From assembly GCF_004310325.1 (NCBI RefSeq), contig NZ_SIRT01000018.1:1-64000 (forward strand): DNA of 64,000 bases, given 5' to 3'. Source of the stretch: Hyunsoonleella flava (lineage in GTDB: Bacteria > Bacteroidota > Bacteroidia > Flavobacteriales > Flavobacteriaceae). Of the stretch, positions 1 through 8,082 are shown in pieces (positions within the stretch are counted from its first letter, which is position 1; each line of letters begins with the position of its first letter). Under the pieces are notes generated by a model that saw only the letters and a program-made list of their open reading frames with translations, was not told where the DNA came from and did not search any database. Made by a program: the position numbers and the translations under genes.

Positions 1-72
1 TTGATTGCTCGCATCTTTGCGGTTATACAAAGACAAACACCTTATGTGGATACATTAAGGTTCGTAGCTTAA
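1..72 (+). CDS. C-terminal end of a plus-strand ORF, possibly an IS110-type transposase
   Basis: The first 23 codons of the window form an open frame on the plus strand that ends with TAA at 70-72; the 5' part lies outside the window. The peptide has the pattern ARIFAVIQRQTPYVDTL near its end. This basic/aromatic tail resembles the C-termini of IS110-family (DEDD) transposases as I remember them, but 23 residues cannot prove it. It converges on nadK. In related genomes nadK is usually followed by a DUF6089 protein and uppS, so a mobile element here would be a break in synteny. An unrelated plus-strand gene is equally possible. Confidence 0.35.
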   Translation: MIARIFAVIQRQTPYVDTLRFVA

Positions 73-241
73 ATTTTAACAAATTTTTTTTGGTCGAATC
101 ATAGAATACGCAGTAATATCTGCTAGCTTTAGTATCTTATCCTAAATTTAGTTTTATCTAAACATTAACTAATACTAAAATCGCACTTAATATCTTTCGA
201 TCTGTTTAGTAGTTCCTCACTTTCGGGGGCAGTAGGGGTAG
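73..241. other. Convergent intergenic region, no gene seen
   Basis: This stretch lies between the end of the leftmost ORF and the end of nadK. It is AT-rich, with stops in the frames I read. A small near-palindrome (GCAG TAATAT CTGC, about 111-124) and a T-run at 85-92 are the only structure I see. If the leftmost ORF is an IS110-family transposase, the element's right end should lie here, but I cannot mark its boundary. Confidence 0.4.
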
Positions 242-1126
242 TTAATTTCGGTTATCCTCGCCCCACAACATTTTCTTGCGAAGTGTTTTTAAAAAGCTCT
301 CGTCAAGTAAATCAATCATTTTAATTTTAAAGTCGGCTTTTTTAACTTTTATAATAGTGCCATTATCTAAAGTTGCAATTCTGGAGTCTAACGAAACCAA
401 ATGTTGCTCTTCACGACCATCAACTTTTAATTGAATTTCGGTTGAATCGGGAATCACCAGAGGTCTTGCACTTAAATTATGCGGAGCAATAGGTGTAAGT
501 ACAAAACTGTTGGCACCAGGTGTTATTACGGGGCCACCACAGCTTAGGGAATAGCCAGTTGAACCTGTTGGTGTTGATACAATTAGGCCATCACTCCAAT
601 ATGAGGTAAGATATTGCCCGTCAAGAAGTGTCTCTACGGTAATCATGGAAGTGGTGTTCTTGCGGCTAACGGCTATCTCGTTTAAGGCAAAGTTTAAGTC
701 CAAAATATCATCATTTTCAGGTGACGTTTCTATTGTAAGTAAGCTGCGTTCTGAAATTCTATACTTGCCGTCAATAATATTTTGTACTGCTTTTTCAATA
801 TCCTCTACCTGAATTGTTGCCAGAAACCCTAACCTTCCAGTATTAATGCCAACAATAGGGATGTCTAAATCCATCACAAAGGTTATGGCTCTTAAAATAG
901 TGCCATCACCACCTATACTTACCAATAAATCGAATGATTCATCCAGGGATTTAAACGTTTCAAACGTACTATAAAAATCTCGTTTTGTTGAAACGGATTT
1001 TATGAGTTCCGAAAATTCAGATTCTATGTAGACTTCCACATCTTTTTGAGCAACATAGTTAAGGAGTGTGTCTACAGATATAAGTGTATACTTATTATTA
1101 AAGCGTCCAAAAACGGCTAACTTCAT
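242..1126 (-). CDS. nadK: NAD kinase
   Basis: ATP-dependent (or polyphosphate-dependent) NAD kinase that makes NADP in the cytosol. The 294-residue product has the usual length. It carries the diagnostic GGDGT motif at residues 72-76, followed by NTGRLGFL (95-102), the NE pair at 149-150, and the long conserved DGL..STPTGSTGYSLS..GGP block (179-199). The ATG at 1126 puts a beta strand (MKLAVFG) at the N-terminus, as in other family members. It lies 3 nt downstream of the CBS-domain gene on the same strand, so the two are probably co-transcribed. This nadK/CBS pair, divergent from pdxJ, is a conserved flavobacterial arrangement. Confidence 0.97.
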   Translation of the reverse strand: MKLAVFGRFNNKYTLISVDTLLNYVAQKDVEVYIESEFSELIKSVSTKRDFYSTFETFKSLDESFDLLVSIGGDGTILRAITFVMDLDIPIVGINTGRLGFLATIQVEDIEKAVQNIIDGKYRISERSLLTIETSPENDDILDLNFALNEIAVSRKNTTSMITVETLLDGQYLTSYWSDGLIVSTPTGSTGYSLSCGGPVITPGANSFVLTPIAPHNLSARPLVIPDSTEIQLKVDGREEQHLVSLDSRIATLDNGTIIKVKKADFKIKMIDLLDESFLKTLRKKMLWGEDNRN

Positions 1127-1129
1127 ACA

Positions 1130-1789
1130 TTAAATATTTAAATATTTTTTTAAATAGTCCGACCGTTCTTTTAAATTCTGTGTAAAACTATCTTCCTCGT
1201 GTCCTGATGCTATATTGTAGCTATAACGCCTGAATGTTTGAATAATATCATTAAGACTGGTATTTCCAATTTTTAAGGTAACCTGAACAATATCATTTTT
1301 CATTTTTGAAACAAACGCTCCGAGCAATTTACCGTTGTTGGACTCTACAATTTGGCTTATCTCGCTAAAAGAATAATCATTAATACCTTTTTCAACCACT
1401 AAAACACCTCCGGCTTCATTAAAAAATGGGGATTCGTTAAAAAGTCCTATCACATCATTAAGCTCATAATACCCCAGATAATCTCCTTTTTCATTCAAAA
1501 CAGGCATAATGTTAGCCGAGTTTTGGGCGAAAGCTTCCAAGACGTCTAGCCACATGGTGCTTTCTCGCACATAAAAATCCTCCAAACTATATAGGTAGTC
1601 GCTCACCAATTTGTTGCCATCAAAACAATGCACATCAGTCTCAAAAAACGTACCTGCAAAAACACCGTTTTCATCCTGAATAGGGATATGTGAATAAGTA
1701 AGCTGGTTAAAAAATTCTTGCAACTCACTTATTTTACTGTTAGTTTTTACTGGTTTTATGTCGTTTATAATAAATTCTGAAAGTCTCAT
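1130..1789 (-). CDS. CBS-domain protein (putative adenosyl-ligand sensor)
   Basis: The 219-residue protein has two CBS repeats in the first ~125 residues (for example PIQDENGVFAG and MPVLNEKGDYLGYYELND). A C-terminal ACT-like segment of about 70 residues follows (GVLVVEKGINDYSFSEISQIVE...). CBS pairs bind adenosine nucleotides and regulate partner proteins; there is no catalytic domain. Its position immediately upstream of nadK (3-nt gap) suggests a link with NAD(P) or nucleotide status, but that is inference. It is transcribed divergently from pdxJ across an 88-bp gap. The function of the family is not established. Confidence 0.85.
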   Translation of the reverse strand: MRLSEFIINDIKPVKTNSKISELQEFFNQLTYSHIPIQDENGVFAGTFFETDVHCFDGNKLVSDYLYSLEDFYVRESTMWLDVLEAFAQNSANIMPVLNEKGDYLGYYELNDVIGLFNESPFFNEAGGVLVVEKGINDYSFSEISQIVESNNGKLLGAFVSKMKNDIVQVTLKIGNTSLNDIIQTFRRYSYNIASGHEEDSFTQNLKERSDYLKKYLNI

Positions 1790-1851
1790 GTGTACTATTA
1801 ATTACATTGCAAATTAATCAAAAAAAACCTACCTAAGCCTGTTCTAGTTTG

Positions 1852-1859
1852 TATTTTTG
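1852..1859 (+). promoter_or_regulatory. Putative -7 box for pdxJ
   Basis: TATTTTTG matches the Bacteroidota -7 consensus TAnnTTTG. It lies 18 bp before the pdxJ ATG. No clear TTG -33 box stands at the usual distance. Confidence 0.45.
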
Positions 1860-1877
1860 TACTTTAAAATTGAATAG

Positions 1878-2591
1878 ATGACAAAGTTAAGTGTAAATAT
1901 TAACAAGATTGCAACCTTGAGGAATTCCCGTGGTGGTGATGTGCCAAACGTAGTGCAGTTTGCCAAAGATGTACAGCGTTTTGGTGCCGAAGGGGTGACT
2001 ATACACCCAAGACCAGACGAGCGCCACATACGTTACCAAGATGCAAGAGATCTAAAACCTGAGGTGTATACGGAGTATAATATTGAAGGTAATCCCATAA
2101 AATCATTTATGGATTTGGTATTGAGTGTAAAACCTACGCAAGTTACATTGGTGCCTGACGCTGAAGATGCCATAACAAGCAATGCAGGTTGGGATACTAT
2201 AAAACACAAGGATTTTCTAATTGATGTAATTGCAGAGTTCCAAAAGAATGGGATTAGAACATCTATTTTTGTCGACCCGATTTTAAAACAAATTGAAGGT
2301 GCTAAAGCAACAGGAACTGATAGAATTGAACTGTACACTGAAAGTTTTGCACATCAATATAATTTGGGAAATAAAGACGGTATTTTACCTTATACTGAAA
2401 GTGCTATTTTGGCAAACGACTTAGGTTTAGGAATTAATGCAGGACATGATTTATCATTGGATAATATTCAATTTTTTAAAGAAAATATTCCAAATCTGTT
2501 GGAGGTTTCTATCGGGCATGCTTTAGTTGCAGAGAGTTTGTACTTAGGCGTTGAGAATGTAATTCAAATGTATTTGCATAAATTAAAATGA
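1878..2591 (+). CDS. pdxJ: Pyridoxine 5'-phosphate synthase
   Basis: PdxJ condenses 1-deoxyxylulose 5-phosphate with 3-amino-2-oxopropyl phosphate to give pyridoxine 5'-phosphate, in the DXP-dependent vitamin B6 pathway. The 237-residue TIM-barrel length fits. Recognisable blocks are the N-terminal LSVNINKIATLRNSRGG, the HPRPDERHI loop (about residues 43-51), ELYTESFA in the middle, and GINAGHDLSLDN near the C-terminus, which holds active-site His/Glu and phosphate-binding residues. It starts 88 bp from the divergent CBS gene and is followed after 10 nt by an esterase gene, so the two probably share a transcript. Confidence 0.97.
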   Translation: MTKLSVNINKIATLRNSRGGDVPNVVQFAKDVQRFGAEGVTIHPRPDERHIRYQDARDLKPEVYTEYNIEGNPIKSFMDLVLSVKPTQVTLVPDAEDAITSNAGWDTIKHKDFLIDVIAEFQKNGIRTSIFVDPILKQIEGAKATGTDRIELYTESFAHQYNLGNKDGILPYTESAILANDLGLGINAGHDLSLDNIQFFKENIPNLLEVSIGHALVAESLYLGVENVIQMYLHKLK

Positions 2592-2601
2592 GGTTAAGTT
2601 T

Positions 2602-3378
2602 ATGACAGAAGATAGAATTTTACATTCAAATATATTAGGGGAAGGACAACCGTTTGTGATTCTACATGGGTTTTTAGGCATGGGCGACAATTGGAAAACT
2701 CATGGTAAAAATCTTGCTGAGTTAGGATATGAAGTACATTTGGTAGATCAGCGCAATCACGGACATAGTTTTCATGATGATGCTTTTAGTTATGAAGTGT
2801 TAGCAGAAGATTTGAAACACTATTGCGAAGCAAAACACTTAGATAAAATTATTTTACTGGGGCATTCCATGGGTGGGAAAACAGCGATGTTGTTTGCAAC
2901 GGAGTACCCAGAACTGGTTTCAAAATTAATAGTTGCTGATATTTCTCCAAGATTTTATCCTGTGCATCATGATGCGATTTTAAATGGGCTAGGCGCACTC
3001 GATTTTGATAGCATTAGAAGTAGAGGAGAAGCAGATAGGGCTCTAGTCAAATATGTACCCGATGTTGGTACACGCCAGTTTTTATTGAAAAACCTGTATT
3101 GGGTAGAGAAAGGACAATTAGGGCTTCGTATTAATCTGGAGATATTGCAAAATGAAGTTGCAGAAGTTGGTGAAGCGCTACCAAGTTATGCAAGATTTGA
3201 AAAAGACACCCTGTTTTTACGTGGCGATCGGTCAGAATATATTGGAGCAGATGATGAAAGGATTATAAAAAATCATTTTTCAAATGTTAAAATTACAACA
3301 ATTCCCAATGCAGGACATTGGTTGCATGCTGAGAATCCAAAGGCGTTTTTTGATGAGCTTATGGGCTTTGTGAAATAA
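2602..3378 (+). CDS. Alpha/beta-hydrolase, YbfF-like esterase
   Basis: The 258-residue alpha/beta-hydrolase has an oxyanion-loop motif (LHGFLGMGDNW, 21-31), the nucleophile elbow GHSMG (87-91, Ser89), and a catalytic His in GHWLHAENP (His239). An acidic member probably sits in the RGDRSEYI segment near residue 209. The family (E. coli YbfF) hydrolyses short acyl esters and acyl-CoA thioesters in vitro; the natural substrate is unknown. There is no signal peptide, so it should be cytosolic. It follows pdxJ after 10 nt and is likely in the same operon. Confidence 0.88.
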   Translation: MTEDRILHSNILGEGQPFVILHGFLGMGDNWKTHGKNLAELGYEVHLVDQRNHGHSFHDDAFSYEVLAEDLKHYCEAKHLDKIILLGHSMGGKTAMLFATEYPELVSKLIVADISPRFYPVHHDAILNGLGALDFDSIRSRGEADRALVKYVPDVGTRQFLLKNLYWVEKGQLGLRINLEILQNEVAEVGEALPSYARFEKDTLFLRGDRSEYIGADDERIIKNHFSNVKITTIPNAGHWLHAENPKAFFDELMGFVK

Positions 3379-3412
3379 TATTTACTTTTATTAAATAAAA
3401 TAATCTGTAACA

Positions 3413-3760
3413 ATGAAACTAATTATCAAACTTTTGCTAAATGCAGTAGCCGTTTTTATCTTAGCGCACTTACTTTCAGGTGTTAATGTAGATGGCTATG
3501 TAGGTGCACTTATCGTTGCCGTAGTATTGGCTATTCTTAACGTATTGGTAAAACCACTGTTAGTCATTTTTACACTGCCAGCCACCATTCTTACGTTAGG
3601 TCTTTTTCTATTAGTGATAAATGCCGTTATCATACTATTGGCGGACAAACTAATAGATGGTTTTGCAGTAGCTAATTTCTGGTGGGCGCTACTTTTCAGT
3701 ATCCTATTGTCTATACTACAATCCATATTGCATTCACTTTTAAAAGAAGATAAAAAGTAG
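3413..3760 (+). CDS. Small membrane protein of the phage-holin-4-like superfamily
   Basis: The 115-residue protein is almost entirely hydrophobic. Four predicted transmembrane helices lie at roughly residues 3-24, 29-50, 55-77 and 86-108, with a short basic C-terminal tail. This matches the widespread chromosomal 'phage holin family' (PF04020-type) membrane proteins. Despite the name these are usually not in prophages, and nothing phage-related surrounds this gene. Function unknown. It follows the esterase after 34 bp and ends before an inverted repeat at 3788-3822. Confidence 0.8.
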   Translation: MKLIIKLLLNAVAVFILAHLLSGVNVDGYVGALIVAVVLAILNVLVKPLLVIFTLPATILTLGLFLLVINAVIILLADKLIDGFAVANFWWALLFSILLSILQSILHSLLKEDKK

Positions 3761-3783
3761 CTCTAAATCAAATAATTAAAAAC

Positions 3784-3814
3784 TTTGTTGGGATGCAAAA
3801 ATGTACTAATTTTG
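3784..3814 (+). promoter_or_regulatory. tig promoter (TTTG-N19-TAATTTTG)
   Basis: TTTG at 3784-3787 and TAATTTTG at 3807-3814 are separated by 19 bp. This is an excellent match to the Bacteroidota housekeeping promoter (TTTG/TAnnTTTG, spacing about 19-21) and the only site in the window where I find both boxes well placed. It predicts a transcript start near 3820 and a 5' leader of about 60 nt before tig. The -7 box runs into the right arm of the inverted repeat at 3788-3822. Confidence 0.65.
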
Positions 3815-3822
3815 CATCCCAA
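3788..3822. terminator. Perfect 13-bp inverted repeat (terminator or operator)
   Basis: TTGGGATGCAAAA (3788-3800) and TTTTGCATCCCAA (3810-3822) are exact inverse complements around a 9-nt loop, followed by TTTTG. It could terminate the holin-like gene, although the U-tract is weak. It could equally be a dyad operator, because the -7 box of the tig promoter lies in its loop and right arm. Confidence 0.55.
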
Positions 3823-3880
3823 TTTTGATTTCGGGCCTATGCCCATTTGTTAATTGCCTAAACAGGCTTATATCATTACA

Positions 3881-5209
3881 ATGAATATTACAAGAGAAAA
3901 CTTAGATGCATTAAATGCGGTAGTAAAAGTAGATATCGCTAAAGAGGATTACAGCGATAAAGTAGAGAAAATTTTATCAGATTACCGTAAAACTGCCAAC
4001 ATTCCAGGATTTAGAAAAGGACACGTGCCAATGGGAATGGTAAAAAAGCAATACGGTAAAGCAGTATTAGTTGATGAAGTAAATAAGCTGTTGCAGGATG
4101 CGCTAAACAAATATCTTACTGAAGAAAAACTAGATGTTTTAGGGCAACCATTACCTAAGCCTCAAGACGAAATTGATTGGGATGCCGATGGTTTTAGTTT
4201 TGAGTTTGAATTAGGGTTGGCACCGGAATTTGACGTAAACTTAAAAAGCAAAAAAGCTATTACACACTATAATATTATTGCGGATGATAAGATGATTGAC
4301 GAGCAAATTGAGCGTATTCAAAAGCAATATGGCAAGTTAGTGTCTCAAGATACCGTTGAAAAGGATAGTGAAATAACAGGATCGTACAAGAACGAAGAAA
4401 AGGAAATAGATAACACGGTTACTTTAACTTTAGATAAATTCAAAGGCAAAACAACAGCGAAGAAATTTGTTGGTGCTAAAGTGGGAGATGTTATTACTTT
4501 GAAAACAAAAGGGCTTTACGAAGATGATCACGATTTAATGCATGCCTTAAAAGTAGGTCATGATGAAGCTCATGGTTTGGATATTGAAGTGAACTTCACA
4601 ATCACTGAAATTAACAAGCGTGAATTAGCAGATTTAGACCAAGAGTTATTTGATAAAATATTCCCTTCTAAAGAAGTAACTTCTGTTACCGAATTAAAGG
4701 AAAAGATTAAAGAGGACGCTGAAAAGCAATTCAAACAGCAATCTGACCAAAAATTATTGAATGATGTAACGGAATATTTGGTGGACAATACCAAATTTGA
4801 ATTACCTGCTGAGTTTTTAACTAAATGGATGCAGACTTCAGGTGAAAAGGAAATGGATGAAGCGCAAGCCAAGGAAGAATATGAAAAGTCAGAAAAGAGT
4901 TTGCGTTATCAGTTAATTGAAGGTAAATTAATTGAAGACAATAACATTCAAGTTACCATAGAGGACATCAAAGGGCATGCTAAAGAAATGATCAAGGCGC
5001 AAATGGCACAGTTTGGACAGATGAACCCATCAGATGAAGAGCTTGAAGGTATTGCAGCTAGAGTGTTGGGAAATCAAGAAGAAGCACGTAGAATTTCAGA
5101 GCAATTAATAAGTCAAAAATTAATTGAACTTTATAAAGAAAAAGCAAACTTAAAGGTAAAGGAATTGAGTTACGAAAAGTTTGTTAAAGAAGTATACGGC
5201 GACAAATAA
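3881..5209 (+). CDS. tig: Trigger factor
   Basis: Ribosome-associated folding chaperone. I start at ATG 3881 (442 residues, MNITREN...) because that is where homology to the family begins; an in-frame TTG 27 bp upstream adds only non-homologous residues. The ribosome-docking signature GFRKGHVP appears near residue 46. A substrate-binding/PPIase-like middle domain follows, then the long helical C-terminal arms (Lys/Glu-rich, from about 250). The leader carries the best promoter in the window, and a strong hairpin follows the stop. tig upstream of clpP-clpX is a very widely conserved order that couples folding and proteolysis of new chains. Confidence 0.96.
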   Translation: MNITRENLDALNAVVKVDIAKEDYSDKVEKILSDYRKTANIPGFRKGHVPMGMVKKQYGKAVLVDEVNKLLQDALNKYLTEEKLDVLGQPLPKPQDEIDWDADGFSFEFELGLAPEFDVNLKSKKAITHYNIIADDKMIDEQIERIQKQYGKLVSQDTVEKDSEITGSYKNEEKEIDNTVTLTLDKFKGKTTAKKFVGAKVGDVITLKTKGLYEDDHDLMHALKVGHDEAHGLDIEVNFTITEINKRELADLDQELFDKIFPSKEVTSVTELKEKIKEDAEKQFKQQSDQKLLNDVTEYLVDNTKFELPAEFLTKWMQTSGEKEMDEAQAKEEYEKSEKSLRYQLIEGKLIEDNNIQVTIEDIKGHAKEMIKAQMAQFGQMNPSDEELEGIAARVLGNQEEARRISEQLISQKLIELYKEKANLKVKELSYEKFVKEVYGDK

Positions 5210-5233
5210 ATCAAATAATAATTCATTATATTT

Positions 5234-5268
5234 ATGCGCTTGAATCCATCGGATTCAAGCGCATTTTT
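5234..5268 (+). terminator. Terminator after tig
   Basis: A 14-bp perfect stem (ATGCGCTTGAATCC, 5234-5247, with its complement at 5251-5264) around a 3-nt loop ends in TTTT. This is a strong rho-independent terminator. Confidence 0.8.
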
Positions 5269-5323
5269 AGTGAAACTCAATTTTGGGAAATCTCAAAATT
5301 TATCAAAATTGTAAGTTGAACTA

Positions 5324-5352
5324 ATCCCGCTTTTTTTTGCGGGATATTTTTT
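5324..5352 (+). terminator. Second hairpin between tig and clpP
   Basis: ATCCCGC (5324-5330), a loop of eight T, GCGGGAT (5339-5345), then ATTTTTT. This is an intrinsic-terminator-like hairpin 38 bp before the clpP start. It follows the tig terminator at 5234-5268, so it may be a leader element of clpP rather than a gene end. Confidence 0.5.
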
Positions 5353-5389
5353 AACATAACATCTTAATATTAAAAAGATATAGCTTATT

Positions 5390-6064
5390 ATGGATTACGC
5401 TAAAGAATTCGAAAAATTTGCAATTAAAGATCAAGGTATCAGTAGCACGTATTACGACAAAATTGTAAGTAGTATGTACCCTACCAATCTTACCCCAAAT
5501 ATTATTGAAGAACGCCAAATGAATATTGCCATCTTTGATGTGTTTTCACGATTGATGATGGATAGAATCATATTTTTAGGTACGGGAATAAACGATCAAG
5601 TTGCAAATATTATTCAAGCCCAGTTATTGTTTTTAGAAAGTGTTGATGCTTCTAAAGACATACAAATTTACATTAACTCTCCAGGAGGTAGTGTGTATGC
5701 CGGTTTAGGTATTTATGACACGATGCAATTTATTAAGCCCGATGTAGCCACAATTTGTACAGGAATGGCCGCCTCAATGGGTGCGGTATTGTTGTGCGCT
5801 GGAGAAAAAGGAAAACGCAGTGGTTTAACCCACTCTAGAGTAATGATTCATCAGCCAATGGGCGGTGCTCAAGGGCAAGCCAGTGATATTGAGATCACGG
5901 CAAAGGAAATCTTAACCCTAAAAGAAGAGCTTTATAAAATTATTAGTAAGCATTCAGGTCAGGATTACGACAAAGTATATGAAGATAGTGACAGAGACTA
6001 TTGGATGAAAGCCGATAAGGCGAAGGAATACGGCATGATAGACGAGATATTAGCTAGAAATTAA
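5390..6064 (+). CDS. clpP: ATP-dependent Clp protease proteolytic subunit
   Basis: Serine peptidase that forms the tetradecameric barrel working with ClpX. The 224 residues are slightly longer than E. coli ClpP because of an N-terminal extension. The catalytic triad is visible: Ser129 in TGMAASMGA, His154 in VMIHQP, and Asp203 in the DRDYWM segment. The oxyanion glycine block INSPGGSV is at 95-102. clpX follows 71 bp downstream on the same strand, so a clpP-clpX transcript is expected. Two hairpins lie upstream, and no clear TAnnTTTG box is seen right before the start. Confidence 0.97.
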   Translation: MDYAKEFEKFAIKDQGISSTYYDKIVSSMYPTNLTPNIIEERQMNIAIFDVFSRLMMDRIIFLGTGINDQVANIIQAQLLFLESVDASKDIQIYINSPGGSVYAGLGIYDTMQFIKPDVATICTGMAASMGAVLLCAGEKGKRSGLTHSRVMIHQPMGGAQGQASDIEITAKEILTLKEELYKIISKHSGQDYDKVYEDSDRDYWMKADKAKEYGMIDEILARN

Positions 6065-6135
6065 AAAAAATCGTACTTTTACAAGTCCTAATAGAATAAG
6101 TAAAGTAATTTGCTTCTCTCAAATTTAACTGATTA

Positions 6136-7368
6136 ATGGCAAAAGAAGAATTAGAATGTTCGTTTTGTGGCAGAAAAAAGCCAGAAACAAACTTATTGAT
6201 TGCAGGCTTGGATGCACATATTTGTGATAGGTGTATTGAGCAGGCACATGGTATTGTTGTTGAAGAATCAAAACAAAACGACACTAATGATTTATCTGCA
6301 GAATTAAAGCTAAGAAAACCACAGCAAATCAAGGCGTTTCTTGATGAATATATTATTGGTCAGGAAATGACAAAAAAGGTCATGTCTGTTGCTGTTTACA
6401 ATCACTACAAGCGTTTATTGCAACCACCAACAAATGATGATATTGAAATCCAAAAGAGTAATATCATTATGGTTGGGCAAACTGGTACAGGTAAAACGTT
6501 GATGGCCAAAACGGTTGCCAGAATGTTAAATGTGCCTTTGGCGATTGTTGATGCCACCGTGTTGACTGAAGCAGGTTATGTTGGAGAGGATGTAGAAAGT
6601 ATTTTAACACGTTTGCTTCAAGCTGCGGATTACAATTTAGAGAAAGCTGAAAAGGGTATTGTTTTTATTGACGAAATAGATAAAATTGCACGTAAAAGTG
6701 ATAACCCATCTATTACCCGGGATGTTTCTGGTGAAGGTGTGCAACAAGCGTTATTAAAGTTACTTGAAGGAACTACAGTGAATGTTCCACCGAAAGGCGG
6801 AAGGAAGCATCCAGATCAAAAGTTTATCGAGGTGAATACCGAAAATATTTTATTTATCGCCGGTGGTGCTTTTGATGGTATAGAACGCGTTATTTCCAAG
6901 CGCCTAAATATGAAAGCGGTTGGTTATGCAGCTTCAATGTCTGATGAGGTTGTCGATCAGGATAACTTATTGCAGTACATTATTCCAAAGGATTTGAAAG
7001 ATTTTGGCTTAATCCCCGAAATCATCGGAAGACTTCCAGTATTAACGTACATGGATCCTTTAGATGCGAAAACCTTGAGAGCGATATTAACTGAGCCAAA
7101 AAATGCCATTATCAAGCAATATAAGAAGTTGTTTGCGATGGATGATATTGAATTCACGATAACAGATGGTGCACTAGGTTTTATTGTAGACAAAGCGATT
7201 GAATATAAATTAGGAGCTAGAGGACTACGTTCGTTATGTGAAGAAATTTTAACCGATGCTATGTTTGAGTTACCAAGTAGTAATGACAAAAAATTGAATG
7301 TTACTAAAGTTTATGCAGAAGACAAGTTAACAAAAACCACACTTAAAAAACTCAAAGCCGTTTCTTAA
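6136..7368 (+). CDS. clpX: ATP-dependent Clp protease ATP-binding subunit ClpX
   Basis: AAA+ unfoldase that feeds substrates to ClpP. The N-terminal zinc-binding domain has Cys8, Cys11, Cys30 and Cys33 (C-x2-C...C-x2-C). Walker A GQTGTGKT is at 114-121, the pore loop GYVG at 147-150 and Walker B VFIDE at 176-180; an RKH-type loop ([10 protein letters not shown]) and a C-terminal sensor domain follow. The 410-residue length is typical. A TACTTTTA sequence near 6072 could be a weak internal -7 box. A terminator hairpin follows the gene. Confidence 0.97.
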   Translation: MAKEELECSFCGRKKPETNLLIAGLDAHICDRCIEQAHGIVVEESKQNDTNDLSAELKLRKPQQIKAFLDEYIIGQEMTKKVMSVAVYNHYKRLLQPPTNDDIEIQKSNIIMVGQTGTGKTLMAKTVARMLNVPLAIVDATVLTEAGYVGEDVESILTRLLQAADYNLEKAEKGIVFIDEIDKIARKSDNPSITRDVSGEGVQQALLKLLEGTTVNVPPKGGRKHPDQKFIEVNTENILFIAGGAFDGIERVISKRLNMKAVGYAASMSDEVVDQDNLLQYIIPKDLKDFGLIPEIIGRLPVLTYMDPLDAKTLRAILTEPKNAIIKQYKKLFAMDDIEFTITDGALGFIVDKAIEYKLGARGLRSLCEEILTDAMFELPSSNDKKLNVTKVYAEDKLTKTTLKKLKAVS

Positions 7369-7392
7369 GAAACAGATTTATAAATTAATATG

Positions 7393-7427
7393 AGCATTCT
7401 AAATTTTATTTAGGATGCTTTTTTATT
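7393..7427 (+). terminator. Terminator after clpX
   Basis: AGCATTCTAAAT (7393-7404) pairs with ATTTAGGATGCT (7408-7419), 12 bp with one G-T wobble and a 3-nt loop, and is followed by a T-rich run. Confidence 0.75.
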
Positions 7428-7445
7428 TTTACAAAAAATGAACGT

Positions 7446-8072
7446 ATGTGTAGGTTTTTGTTGAATTGGTTCAAATCGACACCCAAAATAAAAGATCAAG
7501 ACCCCATGAAGAAATTTTTAATTGTTGGTTTAGGAAATATTGGTGAAAAATATGCTAAGACACGACATAATATTGGGTTTAAAATTTTGGATTTTTTTGC
7601 TAAAAAAGAAGATTTTTCTTTTGAAACACAAAAACTTGGAGACGTGGCTACCTATAAATTGAAAGGGCGTACTTTTATTTTTCTAAAACCTAGCACGTTT
7701 ATGAACCTAAGCGGTAAAGCAGTAATCTATTGGTTAAAAAAGGAGAAAGTACCCTTAGAAAATCTGTTGATAGTTACTGATGACTTAAACTTACCTTTTG
7801 GAAGCATTCGGTTAAAAACCAAAGGAAGTGATGGAGGGCATAACGGATTAAAAGATATTCAGGAAAAACTGAATACTACCAAATACAACCGTTTTCGGTT
7901 TGGTATAAGTGATGCGTTTAGTAAAGGTAGACAAGTAGATTATGTGTTAGGAGAATGGAATGATGATGAAATAGAAAAACTTCCTCAACGTTTAGAAACG
8001 TCGGTAGAGCTTATAAAATCTTTTGCCTTGGCGGGTGTAAATACTACGATGAATAGCTTCAACGGGAAATAA
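7446..8072 (+). CDS. pth: Peptidyl-tRNA hydrolase
   Basis: Recycles peptidyl-tRNA released by stalled ribosomes. The core starts at MKKFLIVGLGNIG, with the catalytic His at residue 41 (TRHNIGF) and conserved blocks FLKPSTFMNLSG, DDLNLPFG and GSDGGHNGLK. I keep ATG 7446 (208 residues) because flavobacterial homologues, as I remember them, carry a short basic/aromatic N-terminal extension. ATG 7506 would give a 188-residue protein of more classical length and cannot be excluded. The gene ends 10 bp from the convergent metalloprotease gene, and no hairpin fits in that gap. Confidence 0.95.
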   Translation: MCRFLLNWFKSTPKIKDQDPMKKFLIVGLGNIGEKYAKTRHNIGFKILDFFAKKEDFSFETQKLGDVATYKLKGRTFIFLKPSTFMNLSGKAVIYWLKKEKVPLENLLIVTDDLNLPFGSIRLKTKGSDGGHNGLKDIQEKLNTTKYNRFRFGISDAFSKGRQVDYVLGEWNDDEIEKLPQRLETSVELIKSFALAGVNTTMNSFNGK

Positions 8073-8082
8073 GGAAAATTGC

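Noticed and set aside
3413-3760. Holin-family protein as evidence of a prophage
   Set aside because: The family is chromosomal and common; no other phage gene, integrase or att site is nearby.
3854-3880. In-frame TTG start upstream of tig
   Set aside because: It adds nine residues without homology; ATG 3881 matches the family N-terminus.
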